From positions 31,513 through 95,512 of the forward strand of contig JABAQN010000049.1 of the NCBI GenBank assembly GCA_019187495.1: a stretch of DNA of 64,000 nt, written 5' to 3'. Below are positions 41,912 to 54,437 of the stretch, in pieces (position 1 is the stretch's first letter; each line of letters opens with the position of its first letter). The position numbers and the translations under genes are program-made. Below the pieces are notes generated by a model, which worked only from the letters and a program-made list of their open reading frames with translations, ran no database searches and was not told the origin of the DNA. This DNA comes from Steroidobacteraceae bacterium. Lineage in GTDB: Bacteria > Pseudomonadota > Gammaproteobacteria > Steroidobacterales > Steroidobacteraceae.

Positions 41912-42003
41912 CCGGCGTACGCTGCTTCGCGTGCGAGCGGATTCGCGCGCGACAGCGATCGCGTGGTCGTTTTCAACACGGGCACGGGACTCAAGTACCG
42001 CTG
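41912..42003 (+). pseudogene. Remnant resembling the C-terminus of threonine synthase
   Basis: A short open stretch preceded by an in-frame stop at 41909 and ending at TGA 42001-42003 translates to about 29 residues finishing DSDRVVVFNTGTGLKYR. The VVFNTG(T/S)GLKY end is, as I recall, the C-terminal strand of PLP-dependent threonine synthase. No start codon or upstream body of the gene remains; the GST gene lies immediately upstream on the other strand. I read it as the tail of a deleted gene. It could be coincidence over so short a length. Confidence 0.45.
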
Positions 42004-42046
42004 ACACGAACGGGCGCCGATGCACCCGGTTACACTGGCGGGACCT

Positions 42047-42790
42047 ATGCAGTGGATCGCATCGCTCGTCTACACCACGCTGCTCTTTCTCTGGGTGCTC
42101 CTTTTTGCGGTGTTCTTCAATGTGGCGTGCCTGTTCGTGCCGCTGCCCGCGCGCTACGCGATGGCGCGCGTCTGGGCCCACGTGATCCTGGGCGGCCTCA
42201 GGCTCCTGTGCCGCCTCGATTACCGCATCGAGGGCCGGGAGAACCTGCCCGCCGGTGGCCACGTCGCGCTGTGGAAGCATTCCTCATCTTGGGAAACCTT
42301 CGCGATGGTGCTCGTGTGCCCGGCGCAGGTCTGGGTGCTGAAGCGCGAGTTGCTGTGGATTCCGTTCGTCGGCTGGGGCATCCGGCAGATGCATGCGATC
42401 GCGATCGATCGCGGCAGCGGCCCCGCGGCCGTGAAGCAGGTCGTCGAGAAGGGCCGCCGGTACATCGATCGGGGCATCTGGGTGATGGTGTTCCCGGAAG
42501 GCACGCGGATGGCGGCGGGCGAGACGCGAAAGTACGGCACGAGCGGCGCGCTGCTCGCGCGCGAGGCGGGTTGTCTCGTCGTGCCGATCGCGCACGACGC
42601 GGGCTACTACTGGCCGCGGCGCGGGCTGCTGAAAAAACGCGGCACGATCAACGTCGTGATCGGCAAGCCGATCGACCCGGCGGGGCGCAACCCGCGCGCG
42701 GTGAATGAAGAGGCGCAGGCGTGGATCGAGGCGACGATCGCGGACCTGCGCCGTCGCAAATCAGCCGAAGGGTCTCGGGCCGGAAGCTGA
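42047..42790 (+). CDS. 1-acylglycerol-3-phosphate acyltransferase (PlsC-like)
   Basis: This is an inner-membrane acyltransferase that adds the second acyl chain in phosphatidic-acid synthesis or in lipid remodelling. It has N-terminal membrane helices (about 5-60), motif I WKHSSSWETF, where the usual HX4D reads HX4E, and motif III VFPEGTRMAAGE. The Pro-containing motif IV VPIAHDAG follows. It has 247 residues from the ATG at 42047, which has a GCGGGA ribosome site; an ATG at 42020 would add nine residues. It follows glyQS, where an acyltransferase is commonly found in related bacteria. It ends 21 bases before the convergent gyrB end. Confidence 0.85.
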   Translation: MQWIASLVYTTLLFLWVLLFAVFFNVACLFVPLPARYAMARVWAHVILGGLRLLCRLDYRIEGRENLPAGGHVALWKHSSSWETFAMVLVCPAQVWVLKRELLWIPFVGWGIRQMHAIAIDRGSGPAAVKQVVEKGRRYIDRGIWVMVFPEGTRMAAGETRKYGTSGALLAREAGCLVVPIAHDAGYYWPRRGLLKKRGTINVVIGKPIDPAGRNPRAVNEEAQAWIEATIADLRRRKSAEGSRAGS

Positions 42791-42811
42791 GGCCGGCGGC
42801 GGAGCCCGCCT

Positions 42812-46969
<4,158 letters not shown>

Positions 46970-46997
<28 letters not shown>

Positions 46998-48040
46998 ATC
47001 TGGAACACGCGATCGGGCCGGCCGAACAGGCTTGCGTCGGGCGCCAATGTCGTCACGACCAGTTGGGCGCCAAGGCCGCGGACGCGTTCGATCAGTGCGC
47101 CCAGGTGAAAGTTATCCAGTTCTGCGGCCGGATCGTCGATCAGGAGAGTCGGGCGAATCCGCAACGTGGTTTGCAGCAACTCGAGCTGCGCGAGCACCAT
47201 CGACAATGCCACGAGTTTTTGCTGTCCGCGGGAGAGCACTTCACGCGCCGCCCTCCCCTCGACTCGCATCCGCAGGTCAGCCCGGTGCGGCCCAACCGTG
47301 GTGGTTCCACGTGAAACATCGTGGGCCGACGCGGCGGCGAGCGCATCCGCCAAGGTTCGATCGCGATCCCATCCGGACTGCCAGGCCGCCGTCAAGGTAA
47401 GCCCTGTCAGGGATTCCTGGGCCGCGCGCCAGTGCGGCTCGAGCGCGGCAAAGTGCGTCGCGCGCGCCTCCGCCATCGGCTCGCCCGCGGCGACCAACTC
47501 GCGATCCCATACCTTCACGTCATCGGCCGTCGCACCTCCGCGCAGGGCGGCGTTTCGTTGCTTCAGCGCCCTGGCGTATCGGGCCCACTGGTCGCCGAAT
47601 CCTGGTTCCACGTGGAACACGCTCCAGTCGAGCCAGCGCCGTCGCCCCATGGCGCCGCCATCGACAAGATGCTGGATCCCGGGCTCGATCACCTGCACCG
47701 GGAACGCCTGCGTCAATTCGGCCAGCGATGCGATGAATGACCCGTCGACCTTGGCGCGCGTGATCCCGCCACCACCTGCCTTGCCGCGTTGCACCTCGAC
47801 GCCGATGACGTGATCACCGGTGCGCCCGAAGGCCAGCAGACGCTCCGCAGCCAACCGGATCAGGCGATCCGAACTGCGGGTACGGAACGAACGACCTCGA
47901 CCCAGCAGAAACATCGCCTCGAGAACGGATGTCTTTCCGGCGCCGTTTGGCCCGGAGACCAGATTGAGGCCTGGATGGAGCGCGACCTCCATCCGTTCGA
48001 TGCAGCGCAGATCCTCGACGATCAGTTCGGCGAGGGCCAT
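46970..48040 (-). CDS. recF: DNA replication and repair protein RecF
   Basis: This is an SMC-like ATPase that loads RecA at gaps with RecO and RecR. The 356-residue product begins [52 protein letters not shown], containing the RecF Walker A. It has the signature motif VLSRGQQKLVALSMVLAQLELL and Walker B PTLLIDDPAAELD. The length is normal. The start lies 12 bases after the dnaN stop and gyrB follows 27 bases on, keeping the conserved dnaA-dnaN-recF-gyrB order. Confidence 0.97.
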
Positions 48041-48052
48041 CGATCGGCGGTG

Positions 48053-49150
48053 TCAGAGCCGCATCGGCATGACGACGTAGCGCGCCGACGCCGTTGCGTC
48101 GGCACGGATGAGGCAACTGCTGTTGGCATCCCCGAGGCCGACCTGCACCTTCTCACCGTCGACCGCCGCCAACGCGTCGAGCAGGTAAGTGACATTGAAG
48201 CCGATCTCGATCTCGGCACCCTGGTAGGTCACTTCGACCTGATCTTCAGCCTCTTCCTGTTCCGGGTTGTGGGCCTGCACGATGAGCAGATCCGGTTTCA
48301 GTGTCAGCCGTACGCCGCGATACTTCTCGTTCGAGAGGATTGCAGTTCGCTGCAGCGCCTGCCGAAGCAGCTCGCGGTCACTCACCACCGCGTGCGAAGG
48401 AGTACCGGGAATGACGCGGCTATATTCCGGAAATCTGCCGTCAATCAGCTTCGATGTGAATCGAACGTCGCCGATCTGAGCACGAATGTGATTCGTGCCG
48501 ATGGCCAGTTCGATGCTGCCCTCTGATCCCAGCAGCCGCTGCAGTTCGAGTACACCCTTGCGCGGCACGATGACCTGCTGGGGGCTCTTCGCCGGCTTCT
48601 CGAGCGTGCATTCGCAGATCGCGAGCCGATGACCATCCGTCGCCACGGCGCGCAGGCTCTGCCCTTCCGTCTCGATCAGGAGGCCGTTGAGGTAGTAACG
48701 CACGTCCTGCTGTGCCATCGAGAAATGCGTCTTGTCGATGAGCCGGCGGAACTCCGGTTGCGGCACCGTGAGCGTTTGCTGGGCGTGGATTTCCTCGACG
48801 ACCGGGTACTCCGCCGCCGGCAGGCACGAGAGCGTGAAACGGCTGCGACCCGCGCGCACGATGACGCGTTCGCCCTCGGTCGTCAGCGTGACATTCACGC
48901 CCTCCGGCAACGCCCGGAAGATGTCGAGCAACTTGCGGCCCGGCACCGTCACGTCGCCGGCCTGCTGCACGTTCGCCGCACTCGACGCGACGAGCTCGAC
49001 TTCGAGGTCCGTGCCCGTGATCGACAACTGGTTGTTGCGCGCGGAAAGGAGCACGTTTGCGAGTATCGGCATCGTCTGCCGACGCTCGACCACACCAATG
49101 ACGCTCTGGAGCGGGTTCAGGACCTCTGCGCGCGTCGCCGAAATCTTCAT
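48053..49150 (-). CDS. dnaN: DNA polymerase III beta sliding clamp
   Basis: This is the ring-shaped processivity clamp for replication. The 365-residue protein has the three repeated clamp domains and the normal start MKISATRAEVLNPLQSVIGVVERRQTMPILANVLLSA. It ends with the clamp tail ASARYVVMPMRL, where the MPMRL residues form the peptide-binding pocket. It sits between dnaA (212 bases upstream) and recF. Confidence 0.98.
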   Translation of the reverse strand: MKISATRAEVLNPLQSVIGVVERRQTMPILANVLLSARNNQLSITGTDLEVELVASSAANVQQAGDVTVPGRKLLDIFRALPEGVNVTLTTEGERVIVRAGRSRFTLSCLPAAEYPVVEEIHAQQTLTVPQPEFRRLIDKTHFSMAQQDVRYYLNGLLIETEGQSLRAVATDGHRLAICECTLEKPAKSPQQVIVPRKGVLELQRLLGSEGSIELAIGTNHIRAQIGDVRFTSKLIDGRFPEYSRVIPGTPSHAVVSDRELLRQALQRTAILSNEKYRGVRLTLKPDLLIVQAHNPEQEEAEDQVEVTYQGAEIEIGFNVTYLLDALAAVDGEKVQVGLGDANSSCLIRADATASARYVVMPMRL

Positions 49151-49362
49151 GGGCCGGGCCTTCCTGGATTCTCGAGTCTTGTATGAAATTCAGTAGCAGC
49201 TGTCGTAGGGCCTGTGCACAACGGAACAACCGGAAAAACCCTTCGGCTGTCAGCCATTTGCCGTCCGCTGTCCGCCGCGCAACCCTGTGAAGGACCGCGC
49301 GCCACCCTGTGCACGAATTGTGCGCAAAGTTACGCACACTTTCATCCACAGCGTGCGCACAG
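49151..49362. other. dnaA-dnaN intergenic region with DnaA-box-like sites, origin candidate
   Basis: The 212-base gap contains TCATCCACA at 49342-49350, one mismatch from the DnaA box TTATCCACA. Weaker, two-mismatch relatives lie around 49212 (tgtgcacaa), 49308-49327 and 49330 (ttacgcaca). A repeat element (49243-49282) lies in the middle. There is no AT-rich unwinding stretch comparable to E. coli. The gap on the other side of dnaA holds no better boxes. It is a candidate origin or DnaA regulatory region only. Confidence 0.35.
49243..49282. repeat. Dispersed palindromic repeat, partial copy C
   Basis: tcggctgtcagcc and ccgtccgctgtccgccgcgc match one arm of the repeats at 14240, 17751 and 54311. 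Only half of the palindrome is present here. It lies in the leader of dnaN. Confidence 0.45.
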
Positions 49363-50709
49363 TCATCCGGTCAGGGTTCTCAACAGGTTCGAATAATCCT
49401 CGCCGATGCGCTGGTCCGTATCGCGAAACTCGCGGATCCGCTTGCAGGCGTGCAGCACGGTCGTGTGATCGCGGCCGCCGAACGCGTCCCCGATCTCGGG
49501 CAGGCTATGGCTCGTCAGCTCTTTCGCCAGTGCCATCGCGACCTGGCGCGGCCGCGCGATCGAGCGATTGCGCCGCTTGGAGAGCAGGTCCGCGACGCGC
49601 ACCTTGTAGTAATCGGCGACCGTCTTCTGGATGTTCTCGACGGTCACGAGTTTCGCCTGCAGCGACAGCAGGTCCTTCAGCGCATCCTTCGCGAACTCGA
49701 GCGTGATCGGACGGCCCGTGAAGCGGGAATTGGCGACCACGCGACGCAGCGCGCCCTCGAGCTCGCGCACGTTCGAACGGATGCGTTTGGCAATGAAGAA
49801 CGCCACTTCCTCGGGCAGCGCGACGCCCGAGGCCTGTCCCTTGCTCATCAGGATGGCCACGCAGGTTTCGAGCTCGGGAGGCTCGATGGCGACCGTGAGC
49901 CCCCAGCCGAAGCGCGATTTCAGCCGCTCCTCGAGCCCGTCCACCTCCTTGGGATAGCGGTCGCAGGTCACGATCACCTGCTGCTGACCTTCGAGCAGCG
50001 CGTTGAAGGTATGGAAAAACTCCTCCTGCGAGCGGTCCTTGCCGGCGAAGAACTGGATGTCATCGATCAGCAGCGCATCGAGCGAGCGATACGCTGTCTT
50101 GAATTCGTTCATCGTGTTGTGTTGCAGCGCCTTCACCATGTCGCTGACGAAGCGCTCGGAATGCACGTACGCAATGCGGGCGTTCGCATCGCGCTCGCGG
50201 ATCAGGTGACCCGCCGCATGCATCAGGTGGGTCTTGCCGAGGCCGACGCCGCCGTAGATCAGCAGCGGGTTGTAGGCCTTGCCGGGGTTTTCGCCGACCT
50301 GGAGCGCAGCGGCGCGCGCGAGCTGGTTGCTCTTGCCCTCGACGAAGGTCGCGAAGGTGAACTCGGGATTCAGCCGCGCGCCGACCACGAGTCCCTCGGA
50401 ACGGCGTCCCTTCGGCGCTGCGGCGACCGCTGTGGCGGCCACGGTCTCCTGCGCGGCACTCGCGCGGCGACTGCCCACCTCGACGGTCACGATCGGCGCA
50501 TCGCCGGTCGAACCGTCGCGCAGCAGGTCGCCGATGCGCGCGAGGATGTGGGAATTCACCCAGTCGACGACGAAGCGGTTCGGGGCGAGCAGCTTCAGGG
50601 CGCCGTCACCCTGGACAGCCTGCAGAGGCCGCACCCAGGTGTTGAACTGCTGTTCCGGCAGTTCATCCTCGAGAGCGCGCACGCAACGTGCCCAGAGCCC
50701 AGCTTCCAA
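49363..50709 (-). CDS. dnaA: Chromosomal replication initiator DnaA
   Basis: This is the AAA+ protein that opens the replication origin. The 448-residue product has domain I ([26 protein letters not shown]) and a short linker. The AAA+ domain has Walker [14 protein letters not shown] and Walker [27 protein letters not shown]. The C-terminal DNA-binding domain has the signature [16 protein letters not shown]. The reading frame starts with TTG at 50709, exactly where DnaA proteins normally begin (MEA.LW); no ATG is available, so a weak start codon is used. A hairpin in the leader may cover the ribosome site. It is divergent from rpmH. Confidence 0.97.
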   Translation of the reverse strand: MEAGLWARCVRALEDELPEQQFNTWVRPLQAVQGDGALKLLAPNRFVVDWVNSHILARIGDLLRDGSTGDAPIVTVEVGSRRASAAQETVAATAVAAAPKGRRSEGLVVGARLNPEFTFATFVEGKSNQLARAAALQVGENPGKAYNPLLIYGGVGLGKTHLMHAAGHLIRERDANARIAYVHSERFVSDMVKALQHNTMNEFKTAYRSLDALLIDDIQFFAGKDRSQEEFFHTFNALLEGQQQVIVTCDRYPKEVDGLEERLKSRFGWGLTVAIEPPELETCVAILMSKGQASGVALPEEVAFFIAKRIRSNVRELEGALRRVVANSRFTGRPITLEFAKDALKDLLSLQAKLVTVENIQKTVADYYKVRVADLLSKRRNRSIARPRQVAMALAKELTSHSLPEIGDAFGGRDHTTVLHACKRIREFRDTDQRIGEDYSNLLRTLTG

Positions 50710-50711
50710 AT

Positions 50712-50759
50712 CGCGACCCCAGTGTCATGGAACCCGCCGCCGGACGCGGCGGGGTCGCG
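50712..50759 (-). promoter_or_regulatory. Hairpin in the dnaA leader that could hide the ribosome site
   Basis: CGCGACCCC (50712-50720) and GGGGTCGCG (50751-50759) are perfect inverted 9-mers, with a nested ccgccg/cggcgg pair inside. On the dnaA message the arm nearest the gene contains the GGGG likely to serve as ribosome site and ends 2 bases before the TTG start. Confidence 0.5.
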
Positions 50760-50781
50760 GAGTTTATCAGGGCAGGCCATA

Positions 50782-50810
50782 TTGACACCCCCTGCCGACG
50801 TGCTTACCCT
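50782..50810 (+). promoter_or_regulatory. Predicted rpmH promoter
   Basis: TTGACA (50782-50787), a 17-base spacer and TACCCT (50805-50810) lie about 50 bases before the rpmH ATG. The -35 is perfect and the -10 matches at four of six positions. Confidence 0.65.
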
Positions 50811-50860
50811 TCCGGGCCTTTTTTCGACCAATTTTCCACGGCGCGCGGAGCCCCGTCATC

Positions 50861-50998
50861 ATGAGTAAACGCACGTATCAGCCGAGCAAAGTCCGGCGCA
50901 AGCGCACGCACGGGTTCCGCGCACGCATGGCAACGAAAAACGGCCAGAAGGTCCTCTCCCGGCGTCGCGCCAAGGGCCGCAAGAAGCTCATTCCCTGA
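50861..50998 (+). CDS. rpmH: 50S ribosomal protein L34
   Basis: This is a 45-residue, very basic ribosomal protein. The sequence [20 protein letters not shown] and the end [13 protein letters not shown] are clear L34 features; the usual start is KRT(F/Y)QPS. It begins with ATG at 50861. As in most bacteria it is the first gene of the rpmH-rnpA-yidD-yidC set, divergent from dnaA. Confidence 0.98.
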   Translation: MSKRTYQPSKVRRKRTHGFRARMATKNGQKVLSRRRAKGRKKLIP

Positions 50999-51027
50999 TC
51001 CGTTACACGTTTCCCGCGCAACGACGC

Positions 51028-51363
51028 TTGCGCCTCAAGGCGGACTTCGAAAGGGTCCAGGGCGGCGGGAAACGCATTGCGGACAGCTATTTCAGCATGA
51101 CCTTCAGGCCGAACGAACTCGGCGCCGCGCGCCTCGGGCTCGCGGTGGCCATCCGCACCGTCGGCAACGCCGTCGCCCGCAACCGCGTGCGCCGCTGCGT
51201 CAAGGAATCCTTCCGCCTCGCGCAGCACGACCTGCCGCCGGTCGACATCGTCGTCGCGGCGCGCGCGCGCGTGAAGGGCGCGAAGCCGGAGGAACTGCGC
51301 GCGAGCCTCGCCGCGCTCTGGAACAAGGTCGCGATCCGATGCGCCACCTCATCCGGGGCCTGA
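51028..51363 (+). CDS. rnpA: Ribonuclease P protein component
   Basis: This is the protein subunit of RNase P, which assists the RNA in maturing tRNA 5' ends. The RNR signature [18 protein letters not shown] is present, preceded by [16 protein letters not shown]. From the TTG at 51028 the product is 111 residues. However, the frame continues upstream with further RnpA-like residues ([16 protein letters not shown]) back to a CTG at 50995, which overlaps the rpmH stop. The true start is therefore likely a rare codon, possibly that CTG. The 3' end overlaps yidD by 25 bases. Confidence 0.93.
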   Translation: MRLKADFERVQGGGKRIADSYFSMTFRPNELGAARLGLAVAIRTVGNAVARNRVRRCVKESFRLAQHDLPPVDIVVAARARVKGAKPEELRASLAALWNKVAIRCATSSGA

Positions 51364-51566
51364 TCCGCCTCTATCAGTGGACGCTGAGCCCGCTCCTCGG
51401 GCCGCGGTGCCGCTTCTATCCCTCGTGTTCCCACTATGCGCTCGAAGCCGTGGACCGGTTCGGTGTGCTCCGCGGCGGCTGGCTCGCCGTGCGGCGCATC
51501 GGCCGCTGCCATCCCTGGCACCCGGGCGGCTTCGACCCGGTACCGCACCCGCACCATGAGCACTAA
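51339..51566 (+). CDS. yidD: Membrane protein insertion efficiency factor YidD
   Basis: This is a small 75-residue protein that helps YidC insert membrane proteins. The family sequence is clear: [62 protein letters not shown], including the conserved cysteines. It overlaps both rnpA (25 bases) and yidC (11 bases), consistent with tight coupling in this operon. Confidence 0.97.
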   Translation: MRHLIRGLIRLYQWTLSPLLGPRCRFYPSCSHYALEAVDRFGVLRGGWLAVRRIGRCHPWHPGGFDPVPHPHHEH

Positions 51567-53280
51567 TCCGCGCGTTTTCCTCTGGCTAGGCCTCGTCCTC
51601 CTCGCCTGGATCAATTACGAGACCTGGACGCGTGATCACGCGCCGCAACCGAAGACGGCCGCCGAAATCGCGCAGCAGGCCGCGGACACCGCGCAGCGCA
51701 ATGCGCGGCTCGAAGAAAACGTGCCGCAGGCCGCAGTGCCGAGTGCGCCGACGAGTCCGGGCGGGGAGCCGCGCGCCGCAGCCGGCGAACAGCGGGCGGC
51801 GGGCGGCGCGCAGCCCGAAGAGAACGTTGCGCCGGCGGCGGAGGGCGGGACCGTGCACGTCGTGACCGATGTGCTCGATCTCGAGATCGGCCTGACAGGC
51901 GGGGAGCTGAGGCAGGCGGACCTGCTCGCCTATCCGCTCGTCAAGGGGCAGTCGAAGCCGGTGCGGCTCTTCAATCGCGATGGCGCGCACGGCTTCTATG
52001 TCCTGCAGACCGGGCTCACGGGTGGAGCGAACGGCGCGCCGCATCCGACACACCTTGCGACCTTCACGTCGGCTGCAAAGGAGTACCGGCTCGCGGCCGG
52101 CCAGAAAGAGCTGCGGGTGCCGCTCACGTGGACCGACGGCCACGGCGTGACAGTGACCAAGACGTACGTGTTCGAGCGCGGACGCTACAACATCGGCCTC
52201 GACTACGACGTGCAGAACAAGAGCGCATCGCCGTGGTCCGCCGCCTCGTACGCCCAGATCCTGCGCGACAACATTCCGGTCGAGCGCTCGATGTTTTCGC
52301 CGGACAGCTATGCGTTCAAGGGTCCCGCGATCTACGACGGCACGAAGTACCGCAAGCTGAAACTCGACAAGGCGGAAGACACGAGCCTGTCGCTCGACGT
52401 GACGGGCGGCTGGATCGCGGGCATGCAGCACCATTTCGTCACCGCGGTCGTGCCGCCGGTGGCCGCCACCACGCACATCGCGCTGAAGGCCGACGGCAAC
52501 AAGTACCTGCTGTCGACCGTCGGGCGCACGCAGACCGTCGCGCCGGGCGCGTCGGAGGTTTTCAGGGAGACGCTGTACGTCGGGCCGAAGCTGCAGGCCC
52601 AGCTCGAAACGACCGGCCCCGAGCTCGAGCGCGTCGCGGACTACGGCCTGCTCACGCCGCTCGCGAAGCCGCTGTTCATCCTGCTCAAATGGCTGCACAG
52701 GCTGGTCGGCAACTGGGGCTGGGCGATCGTGCTCGCGACCTGCATCCTGAAGGCCATCTTCTATCCGCTGTCGGAGAAGGCCGGCAAGTCGATGGCGAAG
52801 ATGAAAACCATCACGCCGCGCATCAAGAACCTGCAGGAGCTCTACAAGGACGATCGCGAGAAACTTGGCCGCGCGATGATGGAGCTTTACCAGCGCGAGA
52901 AGATCAATCCGGTCGCGGGTTGCCTGCCGATCCTGATCCAGATGCCGGTGTTCCTCGCCTTCTACTGGGTGCTGCTCGAAAGCGTCGAGATGCGCCAGGC
53001 GCCCTTCATGCTCTGGATCAACGACCTGTCGTCACGCGATCCGTACTTCGTGCTGCCGGCGATCATGGCGGCGGCGATGTTCGCGCAGTACAAGCTGAAC
53101 CCGGCGCCGCCCGACCCGGTGCAGGCGAAGGTGTTCATGATCATGCCGTTTGCGATGTCGGTGATGTTCGCGTTCTTCCCCGCCGGCCTCGTGCTCTACT
53201 GGGTGACGAACACGATCCTCTCGATCGCGCAGCAGTGGAACATCAACCGGCGGATCGAGGCGCAGGCCGCCAAGGCGTAA
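51556..53280 (+). CDS. yidC: Membrane protein insertase YidC
   Basis: This is an inner-membrane insertase/chaperone for membrane proteins, acting alone or with SecYEG. It has 574 residues: an N-terminal signal anchor (about 6-22), a low-complexity linker (about 35-95), a large periplasmic beta domain, and a five-helix core with [56 protein letters not shown] and a basic tail. The ATG at 51556 lies in the end of yidD; the longer frame upstream is yidD sequence. The linker includes a stretch (51785-51817) copied from a dispersed repeat. A 33-bp perfect hairpin follows the stop. Confidence 0.97.
   Translation: MSTNPRVFLWLGLVLLAWINYETWTRDHAPQPKTAAEIAQQAADTAQRNARLEENVPQAAVPSAPTSPGGEPRAAAGEQRAAGGAQPEENVAPAAEGGTVHVVTDVLDLEIGLTGGELRQADLLAYPLVKGQSKPVRLFNRDGAHGFYVLQTGLTGGANGAPHPTHLATFTSAAKEYRLAAGQKELRVPLTWTDGHGVTVTKTYVFERGRYNIGLDYDVQNKSASPWSAASYAQILRDNIPVERSMFSPDSYAFKGPAIYDGTKYRKLKLDKAEDTSLSLDVTGGWIAGMQHHFVTAVVPPVAATTHIALKADGNKYLLSTVGRTQTVAPGASEVFRETLYVGPKLQAQLETTGPELERVADYGLLTPLAKPLFILLKWLHRLVGNWGWAIVLATCILKAIFYPLSEKAGKSMAKMKTITPRIKNLQELYKDDREKLGRAMMELYQREKINPVAGCLPILIQMPVFLAFYWVLLESVEMRQAPFMLWINDLSSRDPYFVLPAIMAAAMFAQYKLNPAPPDPVQAKVFMIMPFAMSVMFAFFPAGLVLYWVTNTILSIAQQWNINRRIEAQAAKA
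51785..51817. repeat. Half-copy of the dispersed repeat inside yidC
   Basis: gcgaacagcgggcggcgg, continuing to the cgcagcccg end, is nearly identical to the left arm of the repeat at 14240. It is read in frame as roughly residues 77-87 of YidC, in the flexible linker. Confidence 0.45.
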
Positions 53281-53284
53281 GCAT

Positions 53285-53359
53285 TGGTGCCGGGCTTTCG
53301 GTTGTTCGGTTATTGCGGCCGAAGCGCGCAATAACCGAACAACCGAAAGCCCGGCACCA
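53285..53359. terminator. 33-bp perfect inverted repeat after yidC
   Basis: Positions 53285-53317 and 53327-53359 are exact reverse complements, separated by the 9-base loop gccgaagcg. It lies 4 bases after the yidC stop and ends 1 base before the stop of the convergent oxygenase gene. No T-tract follows, so it could act as a bidirectional transcript-end hairpin. Its length and perfection are unusual. Confidence 0.65.
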
Positions 53360-53360
53360 T

Positions 53361-54305
53361 TCATATCGGCTTGCCTCTCACCCACTGCGAAAACAGCCAT
53401 TTGTCGCCGCGCGTGGTCGGTCGGCCCGCGTGCAGCGTATTCATGTCGGGCTGCCCCGCCGCGTCGACGTTGAAGAAGAGGAGCGCATCGCCCCGCACGC
53501 CCTTGTGGCGATAGCCGATGCGCGGAAAATCGGTTTCGCCACCGTCGTAGTCGTCATTGAGATAGATGAGGAATGTCGCCACGCGCTGGCCGCGACGCTC
53601 GACCTCGCGCGCAAGTGCCGGCGACGTCGTTTCCTGGAAATCCCCGTGCGGCTTGAACTCCTGGCCCGGCTCATAGTGCAGGAGCTTCGCGACTTCGAAG
53701 TGATCCGTCGCGATGCCGGCGGCGGCGGCGATCCGGTCGCGGAGCAACGCGAGCAGCACGCTCGCGTTGGTGAACGTGTAGTCGGACTCGGTGTTGGTAC
53801 GCGAGTCGCTCGCCTGATGCCCGTCGGCGTCGTGCCGGTAGACGAGCGCGCGCCGCAGCGTGTGCCGTCCGCGCTCGATCAGCCAATCGCACTCCGCGGC
53901 CGTCGCGAAACCTTCGAACACGCGCACCCGGGGCGATTCCAGAACGACGCGCGCCACCGGCGGCGCGGTGAGCGCCGCGATATCGATATCGGGCTTGCCG
54001 CGGGAGAGCAGCTGCAATTCCTCGCGCGCCGGCGTCCAGCCGAGCGCTGCCGCGCGCCGCAGGCAGGTCACGGCATCCGCGAGGCTGCGTGAGCGCAGCA
54101 CGCCGAACGCCGCGAGCAAGGCGAGCTGCGCCGTCGATTCCGGATGCCCGCGCGCCGCCGCCTGGTTCAGATGCATGATGCCCGCGTGCGGCGCCGCCGG
54201 GATTCCCTCGTCACCGAGCAGCAGCTTGCGGCCGAGCGTGGCGAGCGCATCGAGATCGCCGCTCGAGGCGCGGGCGCGCAGGTGAAGCAGGGTGTCGGGG
54301 CGCAT
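53361..54305 (-). CDS. 2OG-Fe(II) oxygenase (prolyl 4-hydroxylase-like) with Sel1-like N-terminus
   Basis: This is an iron- and 2-oxoglutarate-dependent hydroxylase of the prolyl 4-hydroxylase alpha class. The C-terminal half (about 125-314) has the iron motif HxD in FKPHGDFQ, the sheet around VATFLIYLNDDYDGGETDFP, and the distal His in NTLHAGRPTTRGDKWLFSQWV with the Arg/Lys that would bind 2-oxoglutarate. The N-terminal part (about 1-100) has helical repeats like Sel1/TPR (HLNQAAARGHPESTAQLALLA), likely for partner binding. The 314-residue product has no signal peptide. The substrate is unknown; bacterial relatives modify proteins such as EF-Tu or small metabolites. Confidence 0.88.
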   Translation of the reverse strand: MRPDTLLHLRARASSGDLDALATLGRKLLLGDEGIPAAPHAGIMHLNQAAARGHPESTAQLALLAAFGVLRSRSLADAVTCLRRAAALGWTPAREELQLLSRGKPDIDIAALTAPPVARVVLESPRVRVFEGFATAAECDWLIERGRHTLRRALVYRHDADGHQASDSRTNTESDYTFTNASVLLALLRDRIAAAAGIATDHFEVAKLLHYEPGQEFKPHGDFQETTSPALAREVERRGQRVATFLIYLNDDYDGGETDFPRIGYRHKGVRGDALLFFNVDAAGQPDMNTLHAGRPTTRGDKWLFSQWVRGKPI

Positions 54306-54310
54306 CGGAG

Positions 54311-54430
54311 TAGCGTACAGCGGGCGCTACGCAGCGAACAGCGGGCGGCGGACAGATTGGGGCCGGGGTTGTTCCGCCGCGCGCCAGCGTGCTCTGGCTG
54401 TCCGCTGCATGCGGTGCGCTGTCCGCCCCT
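54311..54430. repeat. Dispersed palindromic repeat, copy D
   Basis: The left part contains cagcgaacagcgggcggcgg and the right part tgctctggctgtccgctgc and gcgctgtccgcccc. It fills the gap between the ABC permease stop and the oxygenase start on the minus strand. It shares both arms with the copy at 14240. Confidence 0.6.
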
Positions 54431-54437
54431 TCCTTCC

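Noticed and set aside
51785..51817. Treating the yidC stretch as a frameshift or assembly fault
   Set aside because: The frame is intact on both sides and YidC has full length; an in-frame repeat-derived linker explains it better.
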